The notes beneath the pieces were generated by a model, which made no database searches, was not told where the DNA came from, and worked only from the letters and a program-made list of their open reading frames with translations. A stretch of 64,000 nucleotides of DNA, from the NCBI RefSeq assembly GCF_023746615.1, contig NZ_CP082275.1:2976001-3040000 (forward strand). The letters are read 5' to 3'. The stretch is from Grimontia kaedaensis. GTDB lineage: Bacteria > Pseudomonadota > Gammaproteobacteria > Enterobacterales > Vibrionaceae. The translations under genes were made by a program, and so were the position numbers. This document shows positions 52,087-61,555 of this stretch, one piece after another; position 1 is the first letter of the stretch, and every line of letters begins with the position of its first letter.

Positions 52087-54726
52087 ATGACCGAACTTGC
52101 ATCGTACGAGTTCGGCAAAGTCGAAGGTGGATTTTCGACACTGGGTGAGCGAGCATTGGAAGCCGTGTTGCCTCAAGGTGTCTCCATACAAAAGTTCCAA
52201 TCCCAGCTCGCATCGGGCGAATATGTGTTACTGAGTGACGCGCCTGTCACGCCAGCTCTGAGATCCACAACCAACTCGATGGGCGATAAGATTTGGCAGG
52301 TCAACCCTGATGCTGAATCCAGCTTTTCCCCTGAAGCCAAATCTGCGCTGACTTCCCGAACAAAAGCCAAAGGTTTTACCTCTCGCTCGGGTTCTGAATC
52401 TCAAGCGCCTGCAGAAGCGCCTTACACCCCAGAACCTAAAGTGGAAGAAAAACAGGAAAAGCCTGCTCAGGATTACGAGTATCTGTTTGAAGTAGCCTGT
52501 TCCGAAGAGGTACTTGCCAGTGAAGTGGGGTGTCAGTTTGCACTGGGTAAAACACCGACGGAAGGAAGCATTGTCAGCTGGGAAACCAAACTCTCGGATA
52601 CGGGCACTATTTTCTCTGCCAAAGCCACAGATGACAAACCCCGCAAGCTTATCGCTAAAGTTGCGAGTGCAGAAAAAGGCGTGAGTAACCAGCCTCCTGT
52701 AAAGCTGAAACCCAAAGGCACAGACGCCGTTCGGGAAGCGTTTATTCCGGTGATCCCAGCCCTTCAACTTGGCGACCGTTTAGGCTTTCCAACTGAAGGT
52801 TACTTCTATCATTTCCACGAAAAGAAGCTGATTCAGGAATACAAAATTCTCGGTGAAGGACGCTGGGCATTTCAGGCTACACGTTCAACATCATTTAGCC
52901 TGAACAATGAGCAAGGGCTGAATAAATACCAGGGCGCGATTCTGCTCTACTGGAAAATTGACAGCAAAGTCGTTATCGACCAGCATCTTATTTATCTCGA
53001 CAGCCCGATAACGATTGAGCAACTGGGTAATGTGAATGACCAATGGCTGAGCGAGCATGGCGTGATGATAGACGTCCCGAGCCTGCTTGATGCCAAGAAG
53101 GTATCGACACCCGCTAAGAAGCCTTACAAACCGAAAACCTACAATGCGCCTGTTGACGTTGTCTACGACCACAAAGAACGTCTGTTAAACGGCTCAACAC
53201 TCAAAGCCATCAACAATGAACGATTAGTAGAGAGTGGGTTGCCGGTGGTTAACCTTAAGAAGTTACCAAACAATAAGCTCACCATCGGGGTGTTCTTTGA
53301 TGGGACGGGGAATAATCTAGAGAACGACAAGTACAAGGAAGGAAGAGGCAATGCTTCCCGCACCAATGTAGCAAGACTGTTTGAAGCTTATCCTGAAAAG
53401 GAAGGTGAAATCGCCAAAATCTATGTTTCAGGGGTAGGTACCCTAGACTTTGACTCTCTTGAAGAAGCGATCAAAGCGATAGACAATGACGAAGATATGG
53501 AGCTTACAGGCATGGCCACCGGATCTTGGGATTTCTTTGGTGACTCAGATGCTTTTGATAAGTGGACATCTCTCATTGGAGCATTAAGGAGTATCACAAA
53601 GTCTCTCGAAGAAATTGGACACTATGGAAATATCAATCACATAGAATTTGATGTTTTCGGGTTTAGTCGTGGAGCTGCGTTGGCTCGTCATTTCGTCAAT
53701 GCTGCAAATGTCGGATTCCCTGATTACAACTCTCCTGTACCTCCCCCCAAGCCCAGTCACGGACCACGTCATCATCCTCATCGTCGTCAAAAGCAGGATC
53801 AATTTAGTGTCGATGTTGTCCCTCACCTTTTGAGCAGCGAGCACACAAGAGCAGGTAGACGGTGCCACTACTATATCGACAAATCGAGAAGTGTCAGCGT
53901 TCGTTTTGTTGGCCTATTCGATACAGTTGGGTCCTTCGGTATCCCTGGAGACAATGATGAAGATGGTTTTAATTTAGTCCTTTCACCTTCTAGTGCTGAA
54001 ACTGTTTATCACATAACAGCTCACCATGAATACAGAGAGAACTTCCCATTAACCTCATTGAAGATTGATGGTGAATTGGCCGAAAACTTCTTCGAAGAGG
54101 TATATCCGGGAGCTCATGCAGATGTTGGTGGCGGTTACCCTTCTATGTCCCAATATGGAAAAAAAGGGCTACCAGAGCACCTAGATTTCCCTATTAATGA
54201 TACTTACAACAGAGAATTGTTAAAAACAGCCAAGCATATCGGGTTGCAACCTAGAGATATGTATATGCTAGCCAGCCGTGAAGAAAAATTTTGGGATAAA
54301 GAAGTGCAAAAAAACTTCAAAAATCCAACGCAATATGGCCGTGTTAAAAATGTTGGAAATACCCTGTATTACTACAGGCTTCAACCAATCAACAATGGAC
54401 TTCAAGGCTTGGCACAGGAAAGAATGAGGCAACAAGGTGCAATTGCTGGCATCCAATGGCAAATGAGCAACTATGAAATGCCTCAAGACTTCAATAAACA
54501 TGCCGAATTCTCCTCACTTAATGCAAAACTATTGGCAATAGAGCCTGGGCAAGTCAATGCAAGCCACTGGGAAAGTGAAATAGCGCCAAATAAGCTTCTT
54601 TGGATACACAGGCCTCATGACCCTTTAATAAACCCCGGTTTCTCAAATATCAGAGCTGCACTTGCAAACGACGTTAACCGAGATTCGAAAGGGAATATGT
54701 ACAGGGAGATTTTTGATAATGAGTAG
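52087..54726 (+). CDS. Type VI secretion lipase effector, Tle1-like (DUF2235)
   Basis: 879 aa from the ATG at 52087 with AGGG 8 nt upstream; the longer open frame lacks a ribosome site. The C-terminal half is an alpha/beta hydrolase of DUF2235: FFDGTGNN (403-410), nucleophile elbow GFSRGA with Ser527, acid Asp612 (LFDTVGSFG), and His677 (GAHADVGGGY). No signal peptide, as expected for T6SS cargo. The N-terminal half (1-390) includes GDRLGFPTEGYFYHFHEKK (229-247) then EYKILGEGRWAF, which resembles a MIX-type T6SS marker. Overlaps its probable immunity gene by 8 bp. No VgrG, Hcp or PAAR gene is in the window. Confidence 0.85.
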   Translation: MTELASYEFGKVEGGFSTLGERALEAVLPQGVSIQKFQSQLASGEYVLLSDAPVTPALRSTTNSMGDKIWQVNPDAESSFSPEAKSALTSRTKAKGFTSRSGSESQAPAEAPYTPEPKVEEKQEKPAQDYEYLFEVACSEEVLASEVGCQFALGKTPTEGSIVSWETKLSDTGTIFSAKATDDKPRKLIAKVASAEKGVSNQPPVKLKPKGTDAVREAFIPVIPALQLGDRLGFPTEGYFYHFHEKKLIQEYKILGEGRWAFQATRSTSFSLNNEQGLNKYQGAILLYWKIDSKVVIDQHLIYLDSPITIEQLGNVNDQWLSEHGVMIDVPSLLDAKKVSTPAKKPYKPKTYNAPVDVVYDHKERLLNGSTLKAINNERLVESGLPVVNLKKLPNNKLTIGVFFDGTGNNLENDKYKEGRGNASRTNVARLFEAYPEKEGEIAKIYVSGVGTLDFDSLEEAIKAIDNDEDMELTGMATGSWDFFGDSDAFDKWTSLIGALRSITKSLEEIGHYGNINHIEFDVFGFSRGAALARHFVNAANVGFPDYNSPVPPPKPSHGPRHHPHRRQKQDQFSVDVVPHLLSSEHTRAGRRCHYYIDKSRSVSVRFVGLFDTVGSFGIPGDNDEDGFNLVLSPSSAETVYHITAHHEYRENFPLTSLKIDGELAENFFEEVYPGAHADVGGGYPSMSQYGKKGLPEHLDFPINDTYNRELLKTAKHIGLQPRDMYMLASREEKFWDKEVQKNFKNPTQYGRVKNVGNTLYYYRLQPINNGLQGLAQERMRQQGAIAGIQWQMSNYEMPQDFNKHAEFSSLNAKLLAIEPGQVNASHWESEIAPNKLLWIHRPHDPLINPGFSNIRAALANDVNRDSKGNMYREIFDNE

Positions 54727-55774
54727 AATCTTAATCAGTCTGACAATGCTTTTGGCATTAATCCCTTTTGCAGGTTGCACGGATGACAGCGTCCCTAGAG
54801 CTAAGTTTGGAAATGCAGGAAGCACAGACGGCCCCTACGGCATTAAAGAAATGGTTGTTTCTGATACATCGGGTGGATTTTCAGATTTTGCTTATGGTTC
54901 TGTAAGTAGCTATCCTGGCGCTTACGCAACCATTTCAGGTTTAGGCATACCAACTCACGTCAAGGGTTACTGGAGCAAGGACCCTGAATCAACAACAGAC
55001 TCCCCAATCTATTATCGAATTGATAGTGTAATAGACAGCAAACTGGCTCTTAGAAAAATAAAAACGCTCAAGAACGCTTATAAAAACTTTGAGCATTCAG
55101 GGGCATCTGTACAAGTTGTAGTAGACAATGCTCATCTAAAAATTTTATATACTTTCAACTGCTTCAACTCTTCTGATGACTGCTCCAAAATTGAAGGGAG
55201 CGATCCAAACGGATGGATAGTGAGAAGCCCGAAAGATATTACTGATGTCGTTGTGCTCTTCTCTGGTAATGGAGAGACTTCACTTAAACCCTTCCCAAAA
55301 TCCCCTTATGACAGCCGCATAATAAGAGCCGTCAACGTAGGCGAAACAGTTGTCAGCGAAGCCACTCTTCAGGATATCGATTTAGCAAACCACGAAGTCA
55401 ACGACCAGATTGTATTACCTGCTACATTCTCCGTAATTTGGCGGAAGAAGCTGAATCCAGACGCTGAATATTCCCAATGGCAATTCGATAACTACAAACT
55501 CACTGGCAACCTTTCTGCACTGGATACTATGGAAGAAAGTATTCAAGCCTATCGCAACGCCATGAGCGGTTATGTCAAAACCAGCACATTTGATATCTTT
55601 GCTGAAAATGAAAATCTCTTTATCACTTATAGTGCGGCTTGCTTAACTGATACCGCCGGAGAGCGCTGCAAAGTCGCCGAAGACCCACAAAACCGCTGGC
55701 GCTACTTTGACGAACTTGGTCGTTATGCCGTTGTATTGTTTGAAGGGACAGGTGAGTCTATTAAAACTAAGTAG
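54719..55774 (+). CDS. Lipoprotein, probable immunity protein of the Tle effector
   Basis: 351 aa from the ATG at 54719, overlapping the effector stop. Signal peptide with lipobox FAGC, acylated Cys20. Two internal repeats are visible: LKILYTFNCFNSSDDCSK with VVVLFSGNGETS, and LFITYSAACLTDTAGERCK with AVVLFEGTGES. Overlapping lipoproteins placed next to Tle lipases are the typical immunity proteins; they neutralise the enzyme in the periplasm. Function is inferred from position and export, not from a named family. Confidence 0.72.
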   Translation: MSRILISLTMLLALIPFAGCTDDSVPRAKFGNAGSTDGPYGIKEMVVSDTSGGFSDFAYGSVSSYPGAYATISGLGIPTHVKGYWSKDPESTTDSPIYYRIDSVIDSKLALRKIKTLKNAYKNFEHSGASVQVVVDNAHLKILYTFNCFNSSDDCSKIEGSDPNGWIVRSPKDITDVVVLFSGNGETSLKPFPKSPYDSRIIRAVNVGETVVSEATLQDIDLANHEVNDQIVLPATFSVIWRKKLNPDAEYSQWQFDNYKLTGNLSALDTMEESIQAYRNAMSGYVKTSTFDIFAENENLFITYSAACLTDTAGERCKVAEDPQNRWRYFDELGRYAVVLFEGTGESIKTK

Positions 55775-55838
55775 TTTAAATAGAGCTCCTCATAGGTAAA
55801 ATGGCGGCCCTTTGAGGGCCTCGCAAGAAAAGTGCGCC

Positions 55839-56741
55839 TTAAATCATCCCCTTCAACCACTTCACAAAGCTCTCCGTACTCTCATCCTGCACATTGCTGA
55901 TCAGGTAATACCCTGCGTTGGCTTTGATGGGCGAAAACGGTGACACCAACCTTCCCGTTTCCAGCTCATTGTCGATAAGCGCCATCCGTGCCATGGCAAT
56001 GCCTACGCCCGCTTCGGCGGCAGACATGGCCATATCAGTCCGGTTGAAGAAGTGGCCGCGGTCGGTGGGTACCGAAAGCTGCATTGCCTTGGCCCAGTTT
56101 CTCCACTCCAAATCTTTCTCCGCTTTTTCCCATGGCATGGCATCGTGCAGCAAGGTGACTCCCTGCCAATGTTCGGATTTACCAGCATCGTTTTGCAGCC
56201 ACTGATGACGCTCCAGGTATCTTGGGTTCATCACCGGCAGCAGGTATTCGTCCAGCAGAAGTTCGGCATTCGGGTGTTTGAAAGGATGCGGGCGATAGTC
56301 GATGGCAAGGTCAAAGTCCCGCGTGTCCGCGTTTACCAGTGCGCCTTCAGCGAAAATTTGCACCTGAATGTCCGGGTTAACGTCGTGGAAGCTTTCGAGT
56401 TTCGGTACCAGCCATTTAAACGCAAAAGAGGGCGTGAGCTTGAGGCGGATTTCCTGTTTCTTTCCGGTGTTACGCTGCAAGCTGGCGATTTCTGCATCAA
56501 TTTCTGCTAAATGGAAACTCACATTTTGATGAAGCTGTTTACCCTTTTCGGTCAGACGAATACCACGGGAGTGACGTTCAAGCAGAGTGAAGCCCAGTTG
56601 CTGCTCCAGTTGCAGCAACTGTTGGCTCACCGCCCCGGTAGTCAAGTGCATGGCTTTAGCGGCACTGGTTAATGTGTTGTGCCTCCCAACTTCCGAAAAA
56701 GTATAAAGGGCACCGAGATGTTGGCTTTTGAGTGTTTGCAT
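55839..56741 (-). CDS. LysR-family regulator (GcvA-like), divergent from dadA
   Basis: 300 aa. N-terminal HTH (LTSAAKAMHLTTGAVSQQLLQLEQQLG), effector domain with MPWEKAEKDLEWRNW and the GVGIAMARMALIDNEL region typical of GcvA-type regulators. Begins 100 nt from dadA on the opposite strand, so it probably controls dadA. A GGCCC/GGGCC hairpin at 55806-55820 may end its transcript. Confidence 0.87.
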   Translation of the reverse strand: MQTLKSQHLGALYTFSEVGRHNTLTSAAKAMHLTTGAVSQQLLQLEQQLGFTLLERHSRGIRLTEKGKQLHQNVSFHLAEIDAEIASLQRNTGKKQEIRLKLTPSFAFKWLVPKLESFHDVNPDIQVQIFAEGALVNADTRDFDLAIDYRPHPFKHPNAELLLDEYLLPVMNPRYLERHQWLQNDAGKSEHWQGVTLLHDAMPWEKAEKDLEWRNWAKAMQLSVPTDRGHFFNRTDMAMSAAEAGVGIAMARMALIDNELETGRLVSPFSPIKANAGYYLISNVQDESTESFVKWLKGMI

Positions 56742-56841
56742 CTTTGCTTTTAGAAATTCTATACACAGAGATTAATTTAAATCGATTGTTAGGGTTGTGT
56801 AAACACCGCAAACTCGCCCTGTCTGATTGGGGAGAATAATT

Positions 56842-58095
56842 ATGAAAGCATTGGTATTGGGAAGTGGCGTTGTTGGTTTGATGAGCGCCTGGTATTTACA
56901 GCAGGCAGGCTACAAAGTCACTGTTGTTGATCGCCAATCTAAAGCGGGCGAAGAAACCAGTTTCGCCAATGCAGGGCAAATTTCCTATGGTTACTCTTCC
57001 CCTTGGGCGGCCCCCGGTATTCCGCAAAAAGCCATTCGCTGGCTGATGGAAGAACACGCAGCGCTGAAGGTCAAGCCGACGCTGGATCCTCAGTTGATCA
57101 AGTGGGCGACACAAGTGCTGTCGAACTGTCAGCTTGATCGTTATCAGGTGAACAAATCCCGCATGTTGGGCATTGCTAACCACAGCCGTGAGTGTCTGCT
57201 CGCGCTTCGTGACAAGCACAACATCGAATATCAGGGCCGTCAGAAAGGCACACTGCAAATCTTCCGTAATCAGAAGCAACTCGATGCGGTAGAAAAAGAC
57301 ATCGCCCTTCTGGAGCAAAGCGGCACCCGCTATCAACGTATGACGGTCGAAGATTGCATCAAGCAAGAGCCGGGATTGGCGTCTGTGAGCCACAAGCTGA
57401 CTGGCGGTCTCTACCTGCCGGATGACGAAACGGGCGATTGCTACCTGTTCTGCCAACAAATGACCGAGCTTGCCAAAGCGCACGGCGTGGAGTTTATGTT
57501 CGACACCGAAGTGAAGAATGTGAAACGTGAAGGCACCCGCATTGTCAGCGTGGTAACGGACAAAGGCGAGCTGGAAGCAGACGCTTATGTGGTCGCGATG
57601 GGCAGCTACTCGACCAAGTTTATGGCAGGTCTTGGTCTGAGTATTCCTGTGTACCCGGTGAAAGGTTACTCGCTCACCGTGCCAATCACTGATGAAATGC
57701 AGGCACCGACATCAACCGTGATGGACGAAACCTACAAAGTCGCCCTGACCCGCTTTGACGATCGTATCCGTGTCGCAGGCACCGCTGAGTTGGCAGGCTT
57801 CGATCCTTCTATTCCGGAAAAGCGCAAAGCGACGATTTCTATGGTGGTGAAAGATCTGTTCCCACACAGCGGCGATTTCGACAAAGCCGAGTTCTGGACA
57901 GGTTTCCGCCCGATGACGCCAGACGGCACGCCGCTGATTGGTAAAACGCCGTTCGACAATCTGTTCACCAATACCGGTCACGGAACGCTGGGCTGGACCA
58001 TGGCATGTGGCTCTGGTCATCTGCTGGCGCAAATCATCTCCAAAGAGATCACCAGTAATGTCGAGGGTCTGGATTACTTCCGCTACGCGGGATAA
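56842..58095 (+). CDS. dadA: D-amino acid dehydrogenase small subunit
   Basis: 417 aa from the ATG at 56842, with GGGGAGA at 56829. FAD enzyme that oxidises D-amino acids (mainly D-Ala) and passes electrons to the membrane quinone pool. Dinucleotide motif LGSGVVGLMSAWYL, second FAD element YPVKGYSLTVPI, and C-terminal TGHGTLGWTMACGSGHLLA are canonical DadA. No alanine racemase is beside it. Presumed regulation by the divergent LysR gene. Confidence 0.94.
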   Translation: MKALVLGSGVVGLMSAWYLQQAGYKVTVVDRQSKAGEETSFANAGQISYGYSSPWAAPGIPQKAIRWLMEEHAALKVKPTLDPQLIKWATQVLSNCQLDRYQVNKSRMLGIANHSRECLLALRDKHNIEYQGRQKGTLQIFRNQKQLDAVEKDIALLEQSGTRYQRMTVEDCIKQEPGLASVSHKLTGGLYLPDDETGDCYLFCQQMTELAKAHGVEFMFDTEVKNVKREGTRIVSVVTDKGELEADAYVVAMGSYSTKFMAGLGLSIPVYPVKGYSLTVPITDEMQAPTSTVMDETYKVALTRFDDRIRVAGTAELAGFDPSIPEKRKATISMVVKDLFPHSGDFDKAEFWTGFRPMTPDGTPLIGKTPFDNLFTNTGHGTLGWTMACGSGHLLAQIISKEITSNVEGLDYFRYAG

Positions 58096-58110
58096 CACAC
58101 CTGACTAAGA

Positions 58111-58137
58111 GAAGGAGCCACAAGGCTCCTTCTTTGC
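58111..58137 (+). terminator. Rho-independent terminator of dadA
   Basis: Nine-bp stem GAAGGAGCC (58111-58119) with its complement (58124-58132), loop ACAA, followed by a short T-rich stretch. Confidence 0.75.
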
Positions 58138-58257
58138 TTTCTTCTCCCGAGAACTATCTTTCCCTCTTTCCCCTTCCCGCTTTGTATCAAGAATAACGCG
58201 CGCGCTTTTTCCCCCCACATCTAGGCTCAATGCATCTCTTTTCAATGAGGGTTTATC

Positions 58258-59025
58258 ATGTCAGTCATTCAACAGTTCAGCCTTGATGGTCAGGTCGCCA
58301 TTGTGACCGGCGCAGCCGCGGGAATTGGTCGCCGGATAGCAGAAGTGTTTGCTGATGCAGGCGCAGAGGTGGTGGTGAGCGATTTGGATTTGGATGCTGC
58401 TAACGAAGTCGCCTGCAATATCAATACGACGGGCAGACATGCTATCGCCGCAGCCTGTAACGTCACCAAAGAAGAAGACAGAGCTGCACTGGTTGAACGT
58501 GCTGTCACGACGTTTGGCAAGGTAACTATCCTTGCCAACAATGCTGGCGGTGGCGGCCCCAAACCCTTCGACATGCCCATGGCAGATTTTGAGTGGGCGT
58601 ATCAACTCAATGTATTTGCACCGTTCAGGCTGATGCAGCTTTGCGCGCCGGAGATGGAAAAAGCCGGCGGAGGCGCGGTGCTTAATATCAGTTCGATGGC
58701 TGGCGAAAACAAGAACTGGATGATGGCCTCTTATGGCTCTTCGAAAGCCGCCATCAATCATCTCACACGCAACACCGCTTTTGATTTAGGTACCAGGGGC
58801 ATTCGCGTGAATGCCATTGCGCCAGGGGCTATCCGCACAGCGGCGCTGGAGAAAGTGCTCACCCCGGATAATGAAAAAGCCATGCTGAAACACACGCCCC
58901 TCGGAAGGCTCGGGAAAACCGATGATATTGCGCTCGCCGCACTGTTTCTGTGCTCACCCGCGGCAGCTTGGGTGAGTGGTCAAGTGCTGACTGTCAGCGG
59001 CGGTGGTTCACAGGAATTGAGCTGA
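58258..59025 (+). CDS. hdhA: 7-alpha-hydroxysteroid dehydrogenase-like SDR
   Basis: 255 aa, same length as E. coli HdhA and with long near-identical blocks (NNAGGGGPKPFDMPMADF, FLCSPAAAWVSGQ, LTVSGGGSQEL). Rossmann motif TGAAAGIG; catalytic Ser146, Tyr159 and Lys163 at the same numbers. NAD-dependent oxidation of the 7-alpha hydroxyl of bile acids is the known activity; in a marine or gut-associated vibrio it may act on bile salts of a host. Monocistronic in appearance. Confidence 0.9.
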   Translation: MSVIQQFSLDGQVAIVTGAAAGIGRRIAEVFADAGAEVVVSDLDLDAANEVACNINTTGRHAIAAACNVTKEEDRAALVERAVTTFGKVTILANNAGGGGPKPFDMPMADFEWAYQLNVFAPFRLMQLCAPEMEKAGGGAVLNISSMAGENKNWMMASYGSSKAAINHLTRNTAFDLGTRGIRVNAIAPGAIRTAALEKVLTPDNEKAMLKHTPLGRLGKTDDIALAALFLCSPAAAWVSGQVLTVSGGGSQELS

Positions 59026-59137
59026 AGAAGACGGAGATAACCCCTCCTCGCATCTCCCCTAAAAAGGGTGAGCCAAGACCGGTTGTGTCCTTCCCTTTAA
59101 AAGGGAGAAACAAGGATGGGGTTAAATAGGAGAAATC

Positions 59138-59671
59138 TTACTTTTCCATCTCTGCTTTCAGGTTGTCCAAACCCGCTTTATAGAGGCTGGTGATGGCTGA
59201 AATGGCTGTTGCGTCGTTGAGGTTTTCAGGCGGATCGTTGTTCGGATAGCCACGGTAGAATCCCGCCTTCCACGTCACGATACTTTTATCACCTTCTGCT
59301 TTCACTTTGATGGTGGACTGGTAATTGGTGACAGGAAGCAAGGCAGTGTTTTCTTTGGTGATCTTGTATTTGAGCATCATGGCGTCAGGGTTGTAGCGTT
59401 TGATCTCTTCCGTCACGCTCTGGTCACCCACATACACCACGCGAACCGCCCCTTTCTCGGTCGGGTTTCCTGATTCCATGACCACTTTGGTGACAGGTGG
59501 CAACCAGGAAAGGCTGTCGAATGCTCCCGCGGTTTTCCAAACTTTGTCAGCCGGCGCATTGATGGTGACAGACTCAGAGACTTTGAGCCTTGATGGGCCA
59601 TGAGCATTGGCCATGGAAACGCCGACAATCCCTGCCAGCATCACAATGAAGGGAAGTAGTTTTCGTAACAT
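59138..59671 (-). CDS. Secreted SRPBCC-fold (polyketide cyclase-like) protein
   Basis: 177 aa from the ATG at 59671 (MLRKLLPFIVMLAGIVGVSM), with AAGGAA upstream. Signal peptide ending near ANAHG, then a START-like domain: SVTINAPADKVWKTAGAFDSL and later NYQSTIKVKAEG. Presumed periplasmic ligand-binding protein; ligand unknown. Confidence 0.8.
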   Translation of the reverse strand: MLRKLLPFIVMLAGIVGVSMANAHGPSRLKVSESVTINAPADKVWKTAGAFDSLSWLPPVTKVVMESGNPTEKGAVRVVYVGDQSVTEEIKRYNPDAMMLKYKITKENTALLPVTNYQSTIKVKAEGDKSIVTWKAGFYRGYPNNDPPENLNDATAISAITSLYKAGLDNLKAEMEK

Positions 59672-59734
59672 CCGCTGTTCCTTCTCAAACCGTTTCGTTT
59701 CTTTATAACGACGATCAGGAAAGAACAGAATCAC

Positions 59735-60229
59735 GCCAGTGGCAAAAGTGTTTTCTGTTTTAAGTGAATATCCTTGTATTGCCTACCCACACTGGAGCCC
59801 AAACGTAAAGGTGAGGTCCTTATCTATGAACCGCTTCCTATGAACCGCTTCGACCGCTTTATCAAACTTTGAAAACGCCACAAAAAACCAAAAAGAAAAA
59901 ACTTGCATTTTATTTCTATAATTCGTCATAAATCATAAAGAAAACAGTTTGAACTTCATCGCAAACAGATTCATGAGCCACTTTAGAAATCAACTGGGTC
60001 ATTCATTTAATTTAAAACTAAGAGGTGTCAATCAATTAAAGTTAAACACAGGAAATAAATTAAAAAACATAAACTTAAAACAACAATAAAAGGGCGGAAG
60101 CAAAAAAATAAAACAAACAACTAAATTAGAGTTAAATGAACTTTAAAAATATGAAATAAAAATCGAAATATATTGTCACGTTGGGAATTTAGGTTCACCC
60201 AGAAAAATCAATCAAAGGGTATATCTCAA
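59735..60229. promoter_or_regulatory. AT-rich region upstream of the sphingomyelinase gene
   Basis: About 495 nt with no gene. It contains an exact 14-bp tandem repeat CTATGAACCGCTTC (59824-59837 and 59838-59851) and, from about 59930 to 60170, a strongly A-rich plus strand with repeated GTTAAA/TTTAA words. This looks like an H-NS-type silenced promoter, which fits a secreted virulence-like enzyme, but no specific site was identified. Confidence 0.45.
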
Positions 60230-61555
60230 ATGAAAAAATGGGCTTTATTATTATCTTTTTTAACAACAACAAACGTACTTGCTGGTAGCGATGTCTACCT
60301 AACAAACAACTCTAGCCAGACTCTCACTATCAATATTGATCATTCCGGCTCTGACTTACTTGAACATGGAGATGAATGGTTCCAACATACTCAAACATTG
60401 GGGCCTTGGGAGACTCAACCCGTGTTGACTTTCAATCGATGGGAGGGGGTTAAAGCAGGTAAAGAATATCGCTTCACCACTGTAGTCACCAATGAATCTG
60501 GTCAGCAATCTATGTTGCACCAAGTCATGAAAGGTCATTGGAGTCACTCTTCTATTTCCTATGGTGTCAGCGCAGATGATGTGCCTTTACACATGAAGAA
60601 TGACCGGAATATTCACCGTTTCCATACCTCATTGTTTCTGGACCGTCCTACAGAGCTGGCCATGAAGTCTGTTGCCACCGCCAGGTATGACGATCTTTAT
60701 TACACCATCACTCCTGAGAAAATAGACGAGCCTGAAGCCCCATCTGAAGATACGTTAAAAGTCATGACGTATAACATTTGGGCTTTACCATTGATTGCCT
60801 CTCATATCGGAGACCGGTTCAATATCATCCCTGAATACGTGAAAGGCTATGATGTTGTTGCGCTGCAAGAAGTCTTTGCTAATGGGAGAGGCAGCTTCCT
60901 CCGCAAACTGGCCGCTGAATATCCTTATCAAACCCGAATGCTGAGTCAGAATAGTTCAAATATATATGATGGTGGTGTGATCATTGTCAGCCGCTACCCT
61001 ATCGTGAATGAAACACAATTTGTCTTCCCTGATTGCTCGGGTACAGATTGCTTCGCAGATAAAGGGGTAAATTACGCGGAGATCATCAAAGGCGGAAAGG
61101 CCTATCATGTCTTTGCCACACATACGGCTTCTTTTGATACCGACACCGCAAGAGAATACAGGCAGCGACAGTTCCAACAAATTCGGGCTCTCGCAAATTC
61201 ACTCGATATTTCTGCAAATGATACCGTCATCTACAGCGGAGACTTCAACGTGAACAAACTTAAGTTTCCCGGTGACTATCAACAGATGATCGAGAACCTC
61301 GCTGCTATCGAACCCACCTACTCGGGCTACACCGAATCAACATTTGATCCACGTATCAACAATTTTGCCGGTGAAGCGCTATCCGGTGGAGAGCACATAG
61401 AATATCTCGACTACGTCATGATCAGCAGGGAGTATGGCTCAACTACCGCGACCAATGACAACCGCGTCGATGTTCCCAGAACAACAGACGCGAGACTATG
61501 GAAACACTGGAATCTGTCTGATCACTTTCCTGTCACCGCGGTGATTCAGCAATGA
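60230..61555 (+). CDS. Secreted sphingomyelinase C-like phosphodiesterase
   Basis: 441 aa from the ATG at 60230 (AAAGGG upstream). Signal peptide MKKWALLLSFLTTTNVLAGS. An N-terminal beta-rich domain (about 20-175) precedes an endonuclease/exonuclease/phosphatase-fold catalytic domain: MTYNIWALPL, VALQEVFANGRG, GGVIIVSRYPI, FATHTASF, IYSGDFNVNK and LSDHFPV. These are the metal and His-Asp motifs of neutral sphingomyelinase C haemolysins. Likely releases phosphocholine from sphingomyelin. The next gene overlaps its stop. Confidence 0.88.
   Translation: MKKWALLLSFLTTTNVLAGSDVYLTNNSSQTLTINIDHSGSDLLEHGDEWFQHTQTLGPWETQPVLTFNRWEGVKAGKEYRFTTVVTNESGQQSMLHQVMKGHWSHSSISYGVSADDVPLHMKNDRNIHRFHTSLFLDRPTELAMKSVATARYDDLYYTITPEKIDEPEAPSEDTLKVMTYNIWALPLIASHIGDRFNIIPEYVKGYDVVALQEVFANGRGSFLRKLAAEYPYQTRMLSQNSSNIYDGGVIIVSRYPIVNETQFVFPDCSGTDCFADKGVNYAEIIKGGKAYHVFATHTASFDTDTAREYRQRQFQQIRALANSLDISANDTVIYSGDFNVNKLKFPGDYQQMIENLAAIEPTYSGYTESTFDPRINNFAGEALSGGEHIEYLDYVMISREYGSTTATNDNRVDVPRTTDARLWKHWNLSDHFPVTAVIQQ

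Noticed and set aside
51159..55774. Whole type VI secretion auxiliary cluster
   Set aside because: Only an effector and a likely immunity gene are visible; no VgrG, Hcp, PAAR or adaptor gene lies in the window.
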